From the NCBI GenBank assembly GCA_965284645.1, contig OZ260106.1, positions 620,001 to 684,000 of the forward strand: a stretch of DNA of 64,000 bases, given 5' to 3'. Every line of letters begins with the position of its first letter. Position 1 is the stretch's first letter. Of this stretch, positions 49,001-53,732 are shown piece after piece. Origin of the DNA: JAIBAJ01 sp965284645. Its GTDB lineage: Bacteria > Bacteroidota > Bacteroidia > JAIBAJ01. The notes beneath the pieces are model-generated. The model saw nothing but the letters and a program-made list of their open reading frames with translations, ran no database searches and was not told the DNA's origin. The translations under genes were made by a program, and so were the position numbers.

Positions 49001-49484
49001 ACCAATAATAACTCCAATATACACCATAAGTTCCGCTTCCACAATTCCTTGTAGCCACACTCATGTAGTTCCAAGTACAGGGCGGATTGCTATTTATTGT
49101 AACATTGGCAACGGTAGAATAACCCGAACAAGTATTATCATCTCCACCGCATAAAAAATTATCTGATTCATAACCATTTAGCTGAATTGCCAAATTGGCT
49201 GTAGACGCTTGGGTTAGTGCTGGCACCCATGAATAGTTGGTTGTCCCAGACCATCCACAAAATCCATCCCTATCGTAGTTCCAATCATAATTGTTTCCTC
49301 CAACAACGGCACGATACCTCCATCTTGGATCGGCATCCCCGTTGCAATCACTACAACCTGGTTCTGAATAATATAAATCTTCACCATCAATTTCTACCGT
49401 TACATTTTGAGCCAAACTGCTCCATGTCATCAAGGAGAAAACAACAAAAGCTAAAAAATGCCTTTGGCTTAAATATTTAATCAT
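34002..49484 (-). CDS. 5160-aa repeat-rich T9SS-secreted giant surface protein
   Basis: A 15.5-kb reading frame. Signal peptide (residues 1-26, ending SLAQ); Cys- and Trp-rich N-terminal domain (about 27-250) shared with the 971-aa protein at 53733; eight VSISGTTTVCQ-type modules (about 251-1010); three FSY..YC modules (about 1011-1255); FSGL..YC modules (to about 1645); fourteen copies of a 164-aa double module (about 1645-3941); one diverged module; eight more FSGL-type modules (to about 4630); Ig-like modules with LCNGESVVLTAS-type starts (to about 5065); and a T9SS type A sorting domain with VLPNPTEG near residue 5080 and a basic end. Nothing resembles an enzyme. It is rich in Ser, Thr and Gly, and has paired Cys in each module. 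It is probably a secreted adhesin or surface fibre. It lies 20 bases behind the LRR gene. Confidence 0.9.
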   Translation of the reverse strand: MIKYLSQRHFLAFVVFSLMTWSSLAQNVTVEIDGEDLYYSEPGCSDCNGDADPRWRYRAVVGGNNYDWNYDRDGFCGWSGTTNYSWVPALTQASTANLAIQLNGYESDNFLCGGDDNTCSGYSTVANVTINSNPPCTWNYMSVATRNCGSGTYGVYWSYYWYYQSINAGSISGDQTICNGGDPSAFGSVAGSAWVNYQWQFSDNSGGTWADISGATSATYDPPAGLTVTRQYRRRASTCGGAASVLTNIVTVTVRPVPSVSISGTTSVCQNASSPNITFTNNTNLAITATYNVNSGSSQTINIAASGSATVSVSTASAGNFTYSLTGANYQTSPTCSAVISGSATVTVRPTPTVSISGGTTVCQNGSQPNVTFTNTSSSAVTISFNINGGTNQTVNVNASSTATVAAPTNVAGTFNYNLTSVSYQTSPNCATSISGTATIIVRPTPTVSVSGTATVCINDPSPTITFTNTSALPVTISYNINGGSAQTINVNGSSVSTVNAPTNVAGTFAYNLTSVVYQSTPTCVTSVSGSATITVRPVPTISISGTNTVCLNDPFPLITFTNTGSLPIGATYLIDGVLSQTINPAANSSSTIAHSTVTPGTTTYSLVDVSYQFIPSCTSPASGSASITVLPTPTASIAGTNSNCEGYPSSIVTFINPMSLPIIVNYTINGGSVQSVNVAANSTNTVSASTSSPGTYIYSMVSVAYQSNPSCTSPVVGSATVTVLPTPNVSISGTTTVCQGDPNPNITISNSTNLPVIVDYTINAQTSQTVNIGASSSVNFPISTATAGTTTYTLSIIEYPGLPNCATLGSGSATITVRPTPNATISGTATVCQGDPSPILNISNNSPLPATISYTINGGSISTLSIIGSASQNIPISTALPISNLYALSSIGYQTAPTCATPITGSSTIIVQPTPTVQISGTTTVCQNASSPNITISNTSSIDVNVAYTINGGTTQTIGILANSSIDLPVSTAVATSYTYDLVSVAYQTLPNCVTAITGSATVTIGILDDPSFSYDASSYCSNLTNPTPVITGLSGGTFAGSNGLFLNASTGMISLASSLPGGPYTVSYTTNGSCPNTSSVLVSITQSDNPSFSYSAGSYCVNGGGSVTPTVTGLSGGDFSSSPTGLDFNVSDGTITLATSAPNTYTIEYITNGTCPDTSTVSIDILAPDNSSFTYSSSSFCSNLGTNPLPQITGLTGGVFTASPAGLALTASSGEIDLLTSVTETPFQVTYTTNGSCPTSTDFSIIVHDPPIVSFSGLANDYCVSQSTPVTLVGSPTGGVFSGLGIIGDTYTPSLTTVGSHTITYTYTDANSCTNSTSQQVVSNGLPFVSLSGPASSYCVSDNGNVNLIGFPTGGSFSGPGVSGSTFIPSSAGSGSHTITYTYSDPNGCGGTGTVQVTVYALPTVAFNTLSGNYCINNGLVALSGFPSGGQFSGIGVVQPSSFDPALAGLGGPYTLTYIYTDPATTCVDSAHQTVQVIDIPDASFSGLNGPYCSNQTSGVILSPVINYPSATVTFSGNGVSGSTFFPNIATIGSNTISCQITDANGCTNSSSQSVNVVSVPTLSFSGLSGPYCSNDNGPIVLTGNIAPIGTFTSQEGGIIDNANGTANFIPSSGTSGTNTITYSYLDINGCTANSSQTVTITAAPTATISYATPFCTGTTAAQNPTLTGTSGGSYSSTAGLTLDANTGAIIPSSSTPGTYTVTYTVAAAGGCASISTTASVTITAQPTASISYSGTPFCTNGTTGSVTLTGTTGGSYSSTSGLTLDANTGDINPTTSTPGTYTVTYTIAASAGCGAVTATTSITITAEPTATISYATPFCTGTTAAQNPTLTGTSGGSYSSTAGLTLDANTGAIIPSSSTPGTYTVTYTVAAAGGCASISTTASVTITAQPTASISYSGTPFCTNGTTGSVTLTGTTGGSYSSTSGLTLDANTGDINPTTSTPGTYTVTYTIAASAGCGAVTATTSITITAEPTATISYATPFCTGTTAAQNPTLTGTSGGSYSSTAGLTLDANTGAIIPSSSTPSTYTVTYTVAAAGGCASISTTASVTITAQPTASISYSGTPFCTNGTTGSVTLTGTTGGSYSSTSGLTLDANTGDIDPTTSTPGTYTVTYTIAASTGCGAVTATTSVTVNTAPTATISYATPFCTGTTAAQNPTLTGTSGGSYSSTAGLTLDANTGAIIPSSSTPGTYTVTYTVAAAGGCASISTTASVTITAQPTASISYSGTPFCTNGTTGSVTLTGTTGGSYSSTSGLTLDANTGDIDPTTSTPGTYTVTYTIAASAGCGAVTATTSITITAEPTATISYATPFCTGTTAAQNPTLTGTSGGSYSSTAGLTLDANTGAIIPSSSTPGTYTVTYTVAAAGGCASISTTASVTITAQPTASISYSGTPFCTNGTTGSVTLTGTTGGSYSSTSGLTLDANTGDIDPTTSTPGTYTVTYTIAASAGCGAVTATTSITITAEPTATISYATPFCTGTTAAQNPTLTGTSGGSYSSTAGLTLDANTGAIIPSSSTPGTYTVTYTVAAAGGCASISTTASVTITAQPTASISYSGTPFCTNGTTGSVTLTGTTGGSYSSTSGLTLDANTGDIDPTTSTPGTYTVTYTIAASAGCGAVTATTSITITAEPTATISYATPFCTGTTAAQNPTLTGTSGGSYSSTAGLTLDANTGAIIPSSSTPGTYTVTYTVAAAGGCASISTTASVTITAQPTASISYSGTPFCTNGTTGSVTLTGTTGGSYSSTSGLTLDANTGDIDPTTSTPGTYTVTYTIAASAGCGAVTATTSITITAEPTATISYATPFCTGTTAAQNPTLTGTSGGSYSSTAGLTLDANTGAIIPSSSTPGTYTVTYTVAAAGGCASISTTASVTITAQPTASINYSGTPFCTNGTTGSVTLTGTTGGSYSSTSGLTLDANTGDIDPTTSTPGTYTVTYTIAASTGCGAVTATTSVTVNTAPTATISYATPFCTGTTAAQNPTLTGTSGGSYSSTAGLTLDANTGAIIPSSSTPGTYTVTYTVAAAGGCASISTTASVTITAQPTASISYSGTPFCTNGTTGSVTLTGTTGGSYSSTSGLTLDANTGDIDPTTSTPGTYTVTYTIAASAGCGAVTATTSITITAEPTATISYATPFCTGTTAAQNPTLTGTSGGSYSSTAGLTLDANTGAIIPSSSTPGTYTVTYTVAAAGGCASISTTASVTITAQPTASISYSGTPFCTNGTTGSVTLTGTTGGSYSSTSGLTLDANTGDIDPTTSTPGTYTVTYTIAASAGCGAVTATTSITITAEPTATISYATPFCTGTTAAQNPTLTGTSGGSYSSTAGLTLDANTGAIIPSSSTPGTYTVTYTVAAAGGCASISTTASVTITAQPTASISYSGTPFCTNGTTGSVTLTGTTGGSYSSTSGLTLDANTGDIDPTTSTPGTYTVTYTIAASAGCGAVTATTSITITAEPTATISYATPFCTSTTAAQNPTLTGTSGGSYSSTAGLTLDANTGAIIPSSSTPGTYTVTYTVAAAGGCASISTTASVTITAQPTASISYSGTPFCTNGTTGSVTLTGTTGGSYSSTSGLSLDANTGDIDPTTSTPGTYTVTYTIAASAGCGAVTATTSVTVNTSPTATISYATPFCTGTTAAQNPTLTGTSGGSYSSTAGLTLDANTGAIIPSSSTPGTYTVTYTVAAAGGCASISTTASVTITAQPTASISYSGTPFCTNGTTGSVTLTGTTGGSYSSTSGLTLDANTGDIDPTTSTPGTYTVTYTIAASAGCGAVTATTSVTVNTAPTATISYATPFCTGTTAAQNPTLTGTSGGSYSSTAGLTLDANTGAIIPSSSTPGTYTVTYTVAAAGGCASISTTASVTITAQPTASISYSGTPFCTNGTTGSVTLTGTTGGSYSSTSGLTLDANTGDIDPTTSTPGTYTVTYTIAASAGCGAVTATTSVTVNAAPTATISYNGPYCTSELIGQNPLITGNAGGTFASVPTGLSINGTTGTINPSTSIAGTYTITYTVPAVSGCSSVSANATVVINALPLVSFTGLASSYCQGATISSLVGTPSGGSFAGLGVVGNNFDPSLTTAGQVSVTYTFTDVNGCTASSVQQTTINANPVISFASLNPLCVNDQALVLSGGLPTGGVYSGPGVTAGTFDPSVAGSGVHTLVYTFTDANGCSGIANQTITVNALPVVELQGLDLAYCLNAAPDSIFGFPSGFGGAFFGIGVNGGAFDPMVAGVGTHTVIFTFTDSNGCRNTDSKTTTVLGIPTVSMVALGGPYCTSSPSFGLSGTPVGGVFDGPGVTGTTFNPLFAGQGTHIVTYSFTDVNGCSNVDSQTVIVNASPIATISGLNATYCEDAAIVTLTGNPSGGTFSGQGIIGNDFNPSIAGPGQFMITYTVNGAGGCSSIANQNVVVNALPAVSLLGILSNYCLSQTQAVVLTGVPTGGTFSGPGINTNAFTPSLAGIGQHSLVYAYTDANGCSNQSVFQTTVNSNPIVSFTGLPATLCEGGSSISLTGIPGGGTFVGPGITGTVFDPSTLGTGSQTITYTFIDNFGCSGSSTQSTQINSLPAVSILGLDPTYCTTSLGDVLVGSPVGGTFVGSGIVGSTFDPSIAVIGLNSITYSYTDANGCSNSTTASTQVSPVPSISISSQNGATSLCSGSDIMLTATPGFVSYSWFDSNGSLGTNQSILVSQSGIIQVVGLTSFGCQSDTGTITITVSVPPSVDLGNDTSICSLGSLALNAGLGFSSYLWNTGATTSSITANGPGTYTVTVTDQNGCQGSDAIVVSQSNTVNVTIVPDGPTNFCQGGTVNLATSQAFDSYMWSNGQTSSSIDVTLSGIYSVSVMTPEGCLGNSANITVTVSPAPNPSITANGASNLCNGESVVLTASNGFTNYIWDNGQSGQSITVNQPGSYSVSVTGGNGCTGSSVPFNVQVNPPLNPVITANGPTDFCFGESVTLSVSIQGNLNLVFWNVNQTPTGSQITVFESGQYFCIVMDDNGCVDSSLIDFPMDVTVYHPQPQISFQNNLLIATSGFTSYQWFSNGNVIPGATFSTYDAPVSGTYSVMVTDVNGCTGMSPAVEFTHVGVEEPEGVEIGLQVLPNPTEGIFEISAQLPHASKVKIEIFDMLGKLIIQPKDEVLVGAFNRPYNLNHLGNGVYMVKVNVDDKSYVRRIVKH
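37660..44548 (-). repeat. 14-copy, 492-bp tandem repeat array in the giant gene
   Basis: Fourteen head-to-tail units of 492 bp (164 aa), without a frame break. Each unit is two related 82-aa modules: one beginning ATISYATPFCTGTTAAQNPT, the other ASISYSGTPFCTNGTTGSVT; both share GGSYSST.GL.LDANTG and PGTYTVTYT. Each module has exactly two Cys. Units are near-identical in DNA, with a few positions varying, mainly the joint (AEPT, NTAPT, NTSPT or NAAPT). The array is GC-richer than its surroundings. Copy number is from this sequence and could be wrong if assembly collapsed or expanded the array. Confidence 0.95.
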
Positions 49485-49504
49485 GAGCTAAAAAATCTTT
49501 AAAT

Positions 49505-50425
49505 TTAATGAATGCCTTTCCCGTCGAAGTTTGATCTTGTTTGAATCGGTAACAAGGTTTTTATTTTATTAATTGCCGATTCGTCCATCCTTGTATTCCA
49601 CCCCGCAAACCAATCTAGTTTCTTTAAACCTGAAACAGTTTCAGGAAAACTTGAAATTGGGTTTCCAAACACAGCTAAATAGTTCAAGTTCACCAATTGC
49701 CCCAATTCCGTTTGGAAAGCGCCAATCTTGTTGTTTCCCAACCCAAGGTATTCAATTTGCTTAAGTTGGTATAATTCAGAAGGCACTTGAGAAATTAAAT
49801 TATCATTCAAACAAAGCTCTTTAAGTCCAGTAAATTTTAAAATAGAGGATGGAATAAATTCAACATTCATTTTCATCAAAAAGAGATATTCTATGTGACT
49901 CATTTCCCAAATTGCAGCTTGAAACTTAATTCCAGGATTTGTTGAAGACAACTTTAGAGTCCTCAATGAACCCATGTTTCGAATCTCCGGAACAATAAAT
50001 TCTATAGGGTTATTTAGGATATGCAAAACCTCCAAATGGGTTAGAGAAACTATCTCCTGTCCTATGGATTTCAAGTTGTTACTATTAAGATACAACTCCC
50101 TTAATTTAGGAATAGCTGTATTTATCCCCTCTGGAATAAACCCGATTTCATTTCCAGAAAGGTCAAGAATCTCTAAATTCCTGAAAGTATAAACAGCCAC
50201 AGGAAACTCCTGTAAGCCTTTCTTTTTCAAATTAAGGTGTAATACAGCATCTGGATTTAAAATGGCCTGTTCAAGATTATCAAAATAACCTTCACTTTGA
50301 AGATTTAATGAAGGCTCTGGAATCACAACCCCTTCCTTTAGGTAAGACATATCTTTTACCTGTGCAAAGGCCAAATTCGAACAAACTACCAATAAAAATC
50401 CTGAAATTTTGGAAATATATTTCAT
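49505..50425 (-). CDS. secreted leucine-rich-repeat protein
   Basis: A 306-aa exported protein. A signal peptide (MKYISKISGFLLVVCSNLAFAQ would be cut near residue 21) is followed by a 55-residue lead and then seven or eight leucine-rich repeats (about residues 65-285), with repeats such as LEILDLSGNEIGFIPEGI and LKELCLNDNLISQVPSEL. I start it at ATG 50425, directly before the signal peptide, rather than a TTG fourteen codons upstream. There is no T9SS sorting domain, so it is probably periplasmic or on the outer membrane. Its stop is 20 bases before the giant gene, suggesting co-transcription. Function unknown. Confidence 0.82.
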   Translation of the reverse strand: MKYISKISGFLLVVCSNLAFAQVKDMSYLKEGVVIPEPSLNLQSEGYFDNLEQAILNPDAVLHLNLKKKGLQEFPVAVYTFRNLEILDLSGNEIGFIPEGINTAIPKLRELYLNSNNLKSIGQEIVSLTHLEVLHILNNPIEFIVPEIRNMGSLRTLKLSSTNPGIKFQAAIWEMSHIEYLFLMKMNVEFIPSSILKFTGLKELCLNDNLISQVPSELYQLKQIEYLGLGNNKIGAFQTELGQLVNLNYLAVFGNPISSFPETVSGLKKLDWFAGWNTRMDESAINKIKTLLPIQTRSNFDGKGIH

Positions 50426-50774
50426 GGGCAAAATAAAGGTGTAAATATAGTTCAAAATATAAGTCAAAGGCCTATTTACAAGCTAAACATTTAGACTTAA
50501 CAAAAACTGAAGTATAAATTTATCTTTCTTCTTACCCACTCCTCGAATGTCAAAATGTTTTCCTTAGCACAAAGTGGCTTTCTCTTTCGTTTTCCTATAT
50601 TTACTCGCCCCCAAATAGCCCTGTCATCGAATTACTTTCAACTGGCTCCCATTCCCAATCTGATTTGGATGATAATATTTGGGAGAAAATGGCTTAAACT
50701 TTCAAAGCCTGCATTAGAAATCTTTGATCTGCAAATTCTAATAACGACTTGGTTAAACAGTCTGTTTTTGATAG

Positions 50775-50930
50775 TTTGGCGGGCCCCCAACCGCCAATAA
50801 CCATTCTACTTCTAATTTACCATTTACTAAGGCGGTTGGGTCAGGCTTTCGCTAATACTCCTCAGCTTGCTCCGTTAGCACTACGCATGCTTGCGGGGTA
50901 TCACGCTCTATCCTTGCCCGACATCTCCGC
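50775..50930 (+). repeat. structured intergenic repeat, copy C
   Basis: Related to copies A and B, 29 kb away. GGCGGGCCCC leads into a perfect 10-bp stem CCCAACCGCC (50786-50795) with GGCGGTTGGG (50831-50840) around a loop with the same ATAACCATTCTAC as copy B; then TCAGGCTTTCGCTAATACTC and the conserved tail with TGCTCCGT, TGCGGGGTA and CACGCTCTATC. The stem sequence differs from copy B but pairs as fully. Confidence 0.78.
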
Positions 50931-51040
50931 CAAGCATTCTACTGTAGCTGGGCCTTTGTATTTCATTCCACAATTGCTAAAGTCCAATTAATCAATTGTT
51001 GGTTTATTGGTCCAAACTACTTGCCTTAATTTAAATTACA

Positions 51041-51067
51041 AGGTTTAGCTTTCCTAGTTCTAAACCT
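51041..51067 (-). terminator. weak terminator-like stem-loop after the two-component operon
   Basis: On the minus strand AGGTTTAG (51067-51060) and CTAAACCT (51048-51041) form a perfect 8-bp stem with an 11-base loop, 26 bases after the response-regulator stop. There is no strong T run, so it may serve another purpose, for example 3'-end protection. Confidence 0.35.
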
Positions 51068-51092
51068 GAGCTAAATTTATAGAAATTCATCA

Positions 51093-51488
51093 TTAATTTC
51101 CTCCTTGAATAATCGCCTTCACAATTTCCGAATATTCTCCATAATCCATAGGTTTCGTAAAAAAGCCTTTTACGCCAAGCTTCATTGAAACAGTCTTGTC
51201 AATTGAAGAATAGGAATTGCTTAGAATATAAATGGGAATCCCCTTCATGCAATTGAAGCTTTGAGCTTTTTCCAACAATTCTATCCCATTGTATCCTGGC
51301 AAGTTAATATCCAAAATGATAACGTCTGGCAGCTGAAATCCTTCTAAAACCCTTTCTCCTCGCATTACTTGGAGGGCTTTAATTCCATCATCAATAAATT
51401 CAATTCTAGCATCAATTCCTTGCAACTTAAGGGTTTCTCTGAGCAACAAATGCTCCACATGATTGTCTTCTATCAATAAGATATTCAT
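51093..51488 (-). CDS. single-domain response regulator (CheY/Rcp-like)
   Basis: A 131-aa lone receiver domain. The acidic pair sits in LLIEDN, the phospho-acceptor Asp in VIILDINLPGYNG near residue 58, Ser in YILSNSYSS and Lys in GFFTKPMDY. No output domain follows. Its start overlaps the kinase stop by four bases (ATGA), so the two are coupled and almost certainly a pair. The style resembles the Rcp1 regulators that pair with phytochrome-like kinases. Target unknown. Confidence 0.9.
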   Translation of the reverse strand: MNILLIEDNHVEHLLLRETLKLQGIDARIEFIDDGIKALQVMRGERVLEGFQLPDVIILDINLPGYNGIELLEKAQSFNCMKGIPIYILSNSYSSIDKTVSMKLGVKGFFTKPMDYGEYSEIVKAIIQGGN

Positions 51489-53398
51489 TTTAATTTGGGT
51501 ATTTTTAAGTAAACGGTGGTTCCAACATCAATTACGCTCTCTATCCATATCTGCCCTTCCAACTTTTCAATTATTCGCTTGCATATGCTTAGTCCAATTC
51601 CATTGCCTTCATACTCATTGGACCCATGGAGTTTTTGAAAAGGAAGAAATACCTTATCTAAAAAAGCCTGATCAATCCCTATTCCATTGTCGGAAACACT
51701 CAATAGAACATTCAAATCATCCTCCTTCACATCAATTTCAATCCGCGGTGCCCGAAGCAAGGATCGGTACTTGAATGAATTGGAAATTAGGTTCAATAAT
51801 ACCTGATGCATAAAGGCTGTATTAATCCTCAAAGTAGGTAATTCGTTCTTTCTAATCACTGTTCCTGAAGTGGCTCTTATCGTTGAGTCTAATTCAAAAA
51901 GAACATTGTCAAGGGTGGTATTCAAATTTACCATCTCGGCTTGTGCTGTTCCTTCTAGGCCTAGTTGAGAGTAATTTAGCACATCATTAATCAAACCCTT
52001 CATCTTTTTTGTACCCTTTAAAATATTCTTCAGATATATTTTACCGTTTTCATCCAACAAATCCCCATACTTAATTTCTAAAAACTGAGTAAAAGAATGA
52101 ACAGTCCGAAGTGGCTCCGTTAAATCATGACTAATTATCCAAGCGAATTTCTCCAATTCTGAATTGCTCTGAATCAGCTCTTCTGTCTTCGATTTTAATT
52201 CACTATTTGCTAGCATCAATTCCTTTTCATAAACCCATCGATTGATAGCAGAAGCAAGGTTTACACTATAGCCTTTTAAAGTAAGAACCTCAAATTCATC
52301 TTTCGCATTCTCATCTGGATACTCTTCTAACAAAAGTATCCCTTTGAGATAAGTCTGTTGAAGAATTGGAATGAGCAGATAGGAATCTCGATTCGGAGAG
52401 AGGTGATGACCCCTTGATTCGTCTTGGGAAAGAAGTCCAAATACAATCTCTCCCTCCTTTAACAATCCAATTTGATCCCGTCTAAGATTCAATCGTCTTT
52501 CATTCAGACCTAACAGATCATCTGTTAATTGATTAGAATAATTGGAAGTATAACTTGTTAAACAGGCAAATTCAACAGTACTTTCAGCAACTCGACTTTC
52601 AAAATACAAGGCACTTTTAAACTGGCCTGAATTAACCAACCTTGAAATGGAAGACTGAATCAAGTCTGCCAATGAATCAAAGGGATTTAATAAAGAATTT
52701 GTAGCTTCATATACGGCAGAAAGAAGCCGTCTATTGGATTCTAGCTTATTCTGATTATTTATTAATTCTGTAATTTCTAAACCATAACCCAATACCATAC
52801 TCAAGCGCCCATCCGACTCAAAAATTGGATTCATAATCCGCAAATGGTAACTATCAGGATATCCATCCTTTTTAAATCTTTCGGTTATTGACAATGGCTT
52901 CTTTTGCGCCAGAGTTTCCAAGAACACCTTTCTCCTATCTTCCGCTAAGTTCTTAGGTAGGTTTTTATAGCTACAATACTGAAAGTCGTCCTTTCCAATA
53001 ATCCATTCCCTTGTTTTTTTATCTTTAATAGCATTTCTATTTACAAAAGAATACCGCTGATGTTTATCAAAAACCACAATATCAGCTGGAATAGCATCCA
53101 AAACTCGCTTAAAAGAAATCTTATCCGTATTGTAGGAATCCAAACACAAAAACCGATAAATGGTTTCTTGACCCGCCGAATAATCGCCTACATAAAAACA
53201 AGTGTGATTAAATAATTCGGTGTTTCGCTTAAATAGTTCACCCTTTGAGGAAATGACCTCCTCCACAAACAATAGAACCTCCCTTCTCTCTTGGAAAGAA
53301 ATAGAATCAAGAAACAAAGCAGTGCCATTCGAGTAAGGCAGCACCTCTTTACCCGTTGAAAAAAATTCCAATAAGATAGATTCTGAACTCACTAACAC
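51485..53398 (-). CDS. sensor histidine kinase with PAS and GAF-like domains
   Basis: A 637-aa soluble-looking kinase with no clear membrane helix. Residues about 90-215 are a PAS-like domain (VLDAIPADIVVFDKHQRYSF) with a following PAC-like strand set. Residues about 240-400 look GAF-like. The kinase core has ISHDLTEPLR (phosphorylated His near residue 422), HQVLLNLISNSFKYR (N box near 545), SVSDNGIGID (G1) and GNGIGLSIC (G2 near 605). This H-box and the phytochrome-like spacing match the family of light/oxygen/redox sensors, but no chromophore Cys can be claimed. It starts with GTG 53398; a second GTG lies two codons on. It feeds the receiver overlapping its end. Confidence 0.88.
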   Translation of the reverse strand: MLVSSESILLEFFSTGKEVLPYSNGTALFLDSISFQERREVLLFVEEVISSKGELFKRNTELFNHTCFYVGDYSAGQETIYRFLCLDSYNTDKISFKRVLDAIPADIVVFDKHQRYSFVNRNAIKDKKTREWIIGKDDFQYCSYKNLPKNLAEDRRKVFLETLAQKKPLSITERFKKDGYPDSYHLRIMNPIFESDGRLSMVLGYGLEITELINNQNKLESNRRLLSAVYEATNSLLNPFDSLADLIQSSISRLVNSGQFKSALYFESRVAESTVEFACLTSYTSNYSNQLTDDLLGLNERRLNLRRDQIGLLKEGEIVFGLLSQDESRGHHLSPNRDSYLLIPILQQTYLKGILLLEEYPDENAKDEFEVLTLKGYSVNLASAINRWVYEKELMLANSELKSKTEELIQSNSELEKFAWIISHDLTEPLRTVHSFTQFLEIKYGDLLDENGKIYLKNILKGTKKMKGLINDVLNYSQLGLEGTAQAEMVNLNTTLDNVLFELDSTIRATSGTVIRKNELPTLRINTAFMHQVLLNLISNSFKYRSLLRAPRIEIDVKEDDLNVLLSVSDNGIGIDQAFLDKVFLPFQKLHGSNEYEGNGIGLSICKRIIEKLEGQIWIESVIDVGTTVYLKIPKLK

Positions 53399-53408
53399 AA
53401 CTCTTTAA

Positions 53409-53416
53409 CAAATATA
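53409..53416 (-). promoter_or_regulatory. candidate -7 box of the histidine kinase operon
   Basis: TATATTTG on the minus strand (53416-53409), a full match to TAnnTTTG, lies about 10 bases before the GTG. No TTG at the usual spacing, and the leader would be only a few bases, so it is tentative. Confidence 0.35.
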
Positions 53417-53673
53417 ACGAAATGTATGAACTTTTAAAAACAGGAAAATAAAATTTGGAATTTTGACGAATTTATTGGTGCAAAAGCACTAAAATCCACC
53501 CAAAAAAAAAGCAACATCTTCATTTACAAACCATTATAATATAAATAGAAACTTGGTTGTTAGTCGAAAAATAGCTAAAACTAAAACTAAATCAGAAATA
53601 AAAACCAATCTTCCCATCTGACTCTAATTAATTTTACCAATGATTCTTAAATAAATAATTCTGAGGCAATAGC
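53417..53673. other. AT-rich spacer between the 971-aa gene and the kinase gene
   Basis: About 260 bases, mainly A and T, without a gene, repeat or clear secondary structure that I can support. Confidence 0.6.
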
Positions 53674-53712
53674 AAAAAGAAAGGCCAAGATGAAAAATCA
53701 TCTTGGCCTTTC
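53674..53712 (-). terminator. strong terminator after the 971-aa protein gene
   Basis: A perfect 15-bp stem, GAAAGGCCAAGATGA (53712-53698 on the minus strand) with its complement (53693-53679), a 4-base loop and a T5 run (53678-53674). It lies 21 bases after the stop codon at 53733. Confidence 0.92.
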
Positions 53713-53732
53713 TTTACCTTGAAAAGTTAACT

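Larger units (their letters stand above)
50426..51092. other. intergenic region between LRR gene and response regulator
   Basis: About 670 bases without a supported gene. It holds repeat copy C (50775-50930) and a stem-loop after the response-regulator operon (51041-51067). Frames at 50555-50991 pass through the repeat and have no recognisable product. No full match to TAnnTTTG was found upstream of the LRR start; TATATTTA at about 50443-50450 on the minus strand is the nearest, with one mismatch. Confidence 0.55.

Noticed and set aside
45893..49480. Frames on either strand opposite or within the giant gene
   Set aside because: They are out-of-frame or antisense shadows of its low-complexity modules.
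50426..50467. TTG start adding fourteen residues to the LRR protein
   Set aside because: The ATG at 50425 places a clean signal peptide at the N-terminus.
50555..50991. Plus-strand frames between LRR and response-regulator genes
   Set aside because: They pass through repeat copy C and show no coding character.
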